Shown here piece by piece: positions 59,563-64,000 of a stretch of 64,000 nucleotides of DNA (position 1 is the first letter of the stretch; the number at the start of each line of letters is the position of its first letter). Under the pieces are notes generated by a model that worked only from the letters and a program-made list of their open reading frames with translations, searched no databases and had not been told where the DNA came from. A program made the position numbers and the translations under genes. This stretch comes from Sepiola atlantica (Eukaryota > Mollusca > Cephalopoda > Sepiida > Sepiolidae), in the NCBI GenBank assembly GCA_963556195.1, contig OY744529.1:59830080-59894079 (forward strand). Direction: 5' to 3'.

Positions 59563-60870
59563 TTTTTTTTTACTACATAGTCACCACTTATCAAGGCCCA
59601 AAGGCCACCCGAGGACAAGGTTTAATGAGTTGGTCAGGTGGACGGTAAGACAACACTGTGATGATTGGTAATGATGGTGGATGTTTGGCAGAATTTGATT
59701 ATTTAGGAGGACGGCTTAACACGAATTTGTTTACATTGAACTTGAAAACAACAGCTGGGAAGTAGTCCCATGGTATTGAGTTCCATAGACTGGTCGTTTT
59801 AAAAAAGAAACTTTGCTCATGGAAATTTCGTTTAGTTTAAGGCACAGTAAGGGAGAAAGGGAAAATGTTGACAGTGGTTGTAGCTAAACGAGTTTTTGTT
59901 GTAAATATTTTACAGGGGTGGACACTAGATTGAAGCTTAGCCGAGCACCTGCCATGGCAATAACGATAGAATAGAGAAAGACTAGCAACGTCTCTTCTGT
60001 GAGAAAGAGGTGTGGTGAGGAGAAGAGGACCTTGCCCACTAGATTTTGAAGTCGGTTTTGTACACTGTCAAGGCAGGAAAGGATGCTCTGATTAGCCCCC
60101 ACCCCCAGATGTGGCAACAGTACTCCAGCTTAAGACGTATTTGGCTCTTATACAGGTAGAGGATTACGTCAGGATTGAGATACCTTCTAGAACGGTAGAA
60201 TAATCCAACCATTTTTCCAGTGACCGTGGCAACGGATTTGATGTAAGTCTTCCATTTCAGGTCAGGAGTGAAGATCAGTCCCAAAAGCTTGTCAAAGCAG
60301 GGTACTTCCTCAAGACAAGATCCATTCATATTAATTGGGGCTATGACGAGATCAGAGCGTTAGTAGTGAAAAAAGAGAAGCTTGGTTTTGGACGCATTAA
60401 AAGTAACAAGCCACCTTTTTCCCCATTGCACCATGTGCTCAAGGTCGGAAGAGAGAGAGAGTCAGATAGATCTTGGTCATTGCTGCTTACCGAAGTGTTG
60501 CCATAGATGGTTGTGTCATCTGCATAAATGTCGACGAATGATCTTAGAAAGTGATTTGGGAGATTGTTGATGAAGATTAGGAAGAGGATTGAGCCCAGAA
60601 TGGATCCTTGAGGCACGCCAGCGTTGATACTATGAGTTCGAACTTCTGGTCATCAACGACTACTTTTATGAACCTATCAGAGAGAAAAAATTTGATGGTT
60701 GAGAGGACATTTCTTTATATTCCATAGCAAGAAATCTTGTGAAGTAGACCTTTATGCCAAACCCTATCAAAGGCCTTTGGTATGTCATTTCTGGAGCAAT
60801 AGCTCTAGAAACGAAGCCCCGTCAATAGATTCACTGATTCTCCTGTCCAGTCATTAACTTAATCAGCCCA
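59563..60870 (-). pseudogene. LINE reverse transcriptase relic with poly(A) tail
   Basis: Minus frames in order: [11 protein letters not shown] / [20 protein letters not shown] (60,616 on), [12 protein letters not shown] (catalytic YADD), MNGSCLEEVPCFDKLLGLIF, KWKTYIKSVATVTGKMVGLF, YRSRRYLNPDVILYLYKSQI, LEYCCHIWGWG, then LDSVQNRLQNLVGK. KAF-type text lies upstream near 60,790-60,770. Frameshifts separate three open frames. A minus-strand A run (59,563-59,572) marks the 3' end. This is a jockey/CR1-like non-LTR element, more complete than the relics at 1-5 kb. Confidence 0.85.
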
Positions 60871-61499
60871 CGAACTGAGTGTAGCAACCGAAATTTTTAT
60901 TTCCTGACCAGACACTACCATTCTTTTCGTCCAACTCAGAACAAACAACCTGTCCTTTTCAGGACAACTATTAACTATAAATTCGATGTGTTATCCGGCC
61001 TTCTCAGGACAGTTTCCTTTCCAATTTGCCCAGCAGTCATTCAACCTTGGTGCAACATTCCACACTCGACTAACATCAATTGCAAAAGTGACCAAACGCA
61101 CTGAGCTGTTTCACCAACCTCAGTGACGTTTACATTTCGACCACCAACATTGGAGAATTAATTCCTCGTAAACCATTCCTGTGATGCTGCAGCTAAAAGA
61201 AACCTACTTGATCTACTTTTACCTTTAGGGTCTAATAAACCGGTTATTCGTGATTTACAAATTTAACTCCTGTGTCTGTCATTTTTCTTTGCTGCAATTG
61301 TTTTGTATCCCTAACAAGTTGTAAGAACGATCACCATCACCCCCACCCCTGCAACAAAAGACATGGTAAAATGGTTAACTATGCCTATGCCAGAATTACA
61401 GAATTGGGCAGAGGCTGTTTGTACCAGTCGATGATACGTCCTCGACAATCAGTCCGACAGGGTCTGGTCCATTATAAAGATAGGTGGCCTTTCTTCTGA
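60871..61499. other. Spacer with an LTR-like patch
   Basis: TCTAATAAACCGGTTATTCG near 61,228 followed by TTAACTCCTGTGTCTGTCAT resembles the poly(A) and end region of an LTR, but no pair or primer site is seen. The 75-aa frame at 61,272-61,499 has no motif. Confidence 0.3.
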
Positions 61500-61735
61500 C
61501 GGACTGAGGTATGGTTCTGTGCAGTTTTAGGAGGTCCACTGTCCCAGCCTTTATCTGCTTGTGCTTCGGTTAGTTTATCGCTAATCGCTTGACACACCTC
61601 TATTGCGGAATGCTGATGCGGCTGCTCACACAGTTTTTGTGAGCTAGAGTACACTTCCTCTTGTGCGCTGGCTTTTCAATCCCCACCTTCCGACCTTGTG
61701 TCATATCTTCCTGCAGTGGGAGGAAGGTAAATATT
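61500..61735 (+). repeat. Diverged U2-type SINE body
   Basis: GTTCTGTGCAGTTTTAGGAG, GTCCACTGTCCCAGCC, TTGCGGAATGCTGATGCGGC, GCGCTGGCTTTTCAATCCCC, CCGACCTTGTGTCATATC and GGAGGAAGGTAAAT follow the order of the young SINE body and tail. It resembles array unit 4 (46,478-46,811) most in its tail. The U2 head is not recognisable. Confidence 0.85.
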
Positions 61736-62374
61736 AACTAATGTACCAGTATGCCGTGAAGTAATTCCGATGCTAACGGCTCATGCACCACATCCACACC
61801 TATAATACGGACTCTCAACTAGAACTCTAACTCATTGTAAACAAACGTGTTCATTTACATTTAAAGTTTGTCTGTTTTATGGTAAATCAGCACATTTTGG
61901 GTTAGCTAATGCTGAGATACAATACTTAAAACGCAATTACCTACAATCAGATAATTATCAGATGTTAATAACATTTTCAGTATTTATCCCATACATTATA
62001 TAGTTTATGAGAAATACAAGTTTATCAATTTAACATCATCGCAATATTCAAAAAGAGTGGAATTTTAACGAAATTTAAGCTTAGCCCACATTAATGCACA
62101 TGCATAGTTTTATTTAAAATATGTTGTTAATGTTAAAGGCGACTCTATATAATTTTTTACTGACAGCGTTTTAGGTAAGAGACAACAAATTCTTTCCCCC
62201 CCCCCCTTCATTCCACAGGTTTGACTCCCCACTCTACCTCCACTCCCCCAAATTGTGGGTTTTGGAGATAGATAACGTCGGCTCTGTTGTGAATAGTTTC
62301 AGAAATTGTTTATGAACAGTTTTTAGCAACCTTTTTCTTGTTTTTGTATAACTTCTATTATTAGCAAAGGTCTA
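61736..62374. other. AT-rich spacer, nothing recognised
   Basis: A C-run lies at 62,196-62,206. No gene seen. Confidence 0.5.
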
Positions 62375-62622
62375 CCGGCTTTGTTTACATAGTCGCCATT
62401 GTCTAGCGACAGTAGATGGGGATCATGGCCAAGGACATAATGTCTTTTTGGTTCGATCAAGCGTGTCTACTGATATCTTTCAGGAAGCCGGTACGTTTAG
62501 TCTTTCAAATGGCCGTTAGGGTGCGGGCCCTGTAACAAGAGTTGACATTAAAAGAATTGGCCTCATTCCGAATTTGTATTTAGACGAAGAAGAAGAAGAA
62601 GAAGAAGAAGAAGAAGAAGAAA
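62375..62622 (+). repeat. Dispersed repeat with GAA tail
   Basis: A moderate-GC block (TTTGTTTACATAGTCGCC, GGAAGCCGGTACG, GTTAGGGTGCGGGCCC) ends in a GAA run (62,583-62,620), like a SINE or LINE 3' end with a microsatellite tail. Family unknown. Confidence 0.4.
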
Positions 62623-62964
62623 ACACATTTTATCTGGAGATAAGACAATGCTAAATATGACTTGGTAATAATATACTTTTAAAATTAAATTCATGTATGA
62701 TTTTTCAGGTGCAACAGGTTATTAAGTATGGTTGATGGATGATAAATTTGGCCCCATATAAGAGTTAGATAGCTTGATCATGTGACAAGGGAAATATTTG
62801 AAGTTGGGTTACAGTAAGGGCAAACATCTTAGTTTGCTCGTTAAGAAAATGTAATTATAATTATTATGACTAGGAAAATTATGCGACCGGATGGAACACA
62901 TTTTTTCTAGTATATATAATGTATGTGTTGCGTTTGCTAATTAATAGCCTATTGTGATAATTTC
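62623..62964. other. AT-rich spacer
   Basis: No motif recognised. Confidence 0.5.
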
Positions 62965-63290
62965 TTGGTGATATAAGCTACCCTCCCTTATAGGAGGGGT
63001 TAATGCCTGCGATGGAAGTCTCATGACAATAACACAGCTATTACATTACACACACCCCCAAAAGGAGATGGTAATGTCTGGGGAGATAGTATCATGCCCA
63101 TAGAAAAGATGCTACACTACTCCTCACAAAACGGAGGAGGTAATGCCAGGGAAGATGGTATCATTGCGAACGAACAAATACTACACTACCCCCCCAAAGG
63201 AAGAGGTAATGCTTGCAAGGATTCTCTCATAACAACAGAACAGATACTACACACACACACCCTGAATTGAGCATTGAAAGATCGTACAAT
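62965..63290 (-). repeat. Four minimal U2-headed units plus tail
   Basis: Tandem ~70-bp units of the form GGAGGTAATGCC, AAGATGGTATCAT, GAACAGATACTACACTAC (the last is reversed U2). GAATTGAGCATTGAAAGAT follows, as after the array at 21,345-21,640. Confidence 0.7.
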
Positions 63291-63394
63291 AGTACAATTA
63301 ATAGAAGTTTCGATTTTGAACAGACAGATACGGTTAAAATGAATTCCCCAAACTATAGTTTTGCATCACTCTTATCTTATTATTAAAATCAAAA

Positions 63395-64000
63395 TATGAT
63401 GCTACTAAATCATATTCCTAGAATTCCTATTCTAACTTTGATTAAATTCATTACATGATTTTGATTCTAGAAAATGTCTAACTTTTAAGTGGTCTTAAGA
63501 AGAAACTAAAATTCAGAGAATTTTGCTCAATTGGTTTCTAATGACTTTGGATCCAATTTTAGGCAATATTTGAATGTTCAAATAATAGGTTGTGCCCATA
63601 TTATGCCCTCTAAAAACCCTTCAAAATGCTCCAAAGAATGTTTGAATGCTCAAATAACAAGTTGTTCCCATATTATGCCCTCTAAAACCCCTTCAAAATG
63701 CTCCAAAGAATGTTTGAATGTTCAAATAACAAGTTGTTCCCATATTATGCCCTCTAAAAATCCTTCAAAATGCTCCAAAGAATGTTTGAATGTTCAAATA
63801 ACAAGTTGTGCCCATATTATGCCCTCTAAAACCCCTTCAAAATGCTCCAAAGAATGTTTGAATGCTCAAATAACAAGTTGTGCCCATATTATGCCCTCTA
63901 AAACCCCTTCAAAATGCTCCAAAGAATGTTTGAATGCTCAAATAACAAGTTGTTCCCATATTATGCCCTCTAAAACCCCTTCAAAATGCTCCAAAGAATG
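63395..64000 (+). repeat. Dispersed repeat whose 3' block is amplified as a 72-bp array
   Basis: The body (63,395-63,563) matches the repeat at 14,650-14,960. From about 63,564 the block TTTGAATGTTCAAATAA, CCCATATTATGCCCTCTAAA, CTTCAAAATGCTCCAAAGAA repeats; anchors at 63,636, 63,708, 63,780, 63,852, 63,924 and 63,996 give an exact 72-bp period. The array is cut by the window edge, so its full length is unknown. Confidence 0.93.

Noticed and set aside
61428..61445. GATACGTCCTC as a U2 middle fragment
   Set aside because: An 11-base match to the GATACGTCCTC of U2 with no match on either side; likely chance.

Overview
This window is animal nuclear DNA: AT-rich, dense in microsatellites and packed with decayed and young transposable elements. 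No host protein-coding exon, tRNA or rRNA gene could be recognised. The repeat mixture (U2-anchored Tx1-type LINEs, a Tc1 element, mariner, Merlin and Penelope-like relics, LINE fragments ending in GAT tails, many TA and TAG microsatellites) resembles mollusc, and more particularly cephalopod, genomes. That taxonomic call is an inference from repeat style and was not tested.

Layout. Positions 1-7,380 hold LINE relics on both strands, a mariner transposase tail, TAG microsatellites and a probable hammerhead ribozyme on the minus strand near 1,905-1,962. Positions 7,381-10,706 are a strictly 50-bp satellite (66 full units, no net indel). Positions 10,700-15,150 hold small tandem and foldback repeats in AT-rich DNA. 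Positions 15,217-17,055 are a complete Tc1-type transposon with ~300-bp inverted ends; its 342-aa transposase frame is open, but the third catalytic residue is glycine. Positions 17,100-29,150 are repeat relics, including a LINE on the minus strand with a GAT tail, a MITE and a ~400-bp foldback carrying hammerhead-like cores.

The centre (29,157-48,380) is the most notable part. Two tandem, intact, GC-rich Tx1-type non-LTR retrotransposons (ORF1 with an RRM-like fold and CCHC knuckle; ORF2 with APE endonuclease, reverse transcriptase and a C-terminal zinc motif) each follow a fragment of the 5' end of U2 snRNA. They are flanked by a SINE-like family whose units start with the same U2 fragment and, in part of the family, end in the same 3' tail as LINE copy 1 (86 of 86 bases identical between 37,873-37,958 and 45,757-45,842). 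Eight SINE units form a head-to-tail array at 45,101-48,380. Older, shorter members of this U2-headed family recur at 4.6, 21.4, 29.5, 58.4-59.2, 61.5 and 63.0 kb. The picture is a LINE/SINE partnership built on a U2 snRNA landing site that is regenerated at each insertion, so elements stack in tandem.

The right end (49-64 kb) contains a LINE relic with an ATG tail, a Penelope-like relic split by a Merlin DNA transposon, another minus-strand LINE relic, and a 72-bp tandem array running off the window edge.
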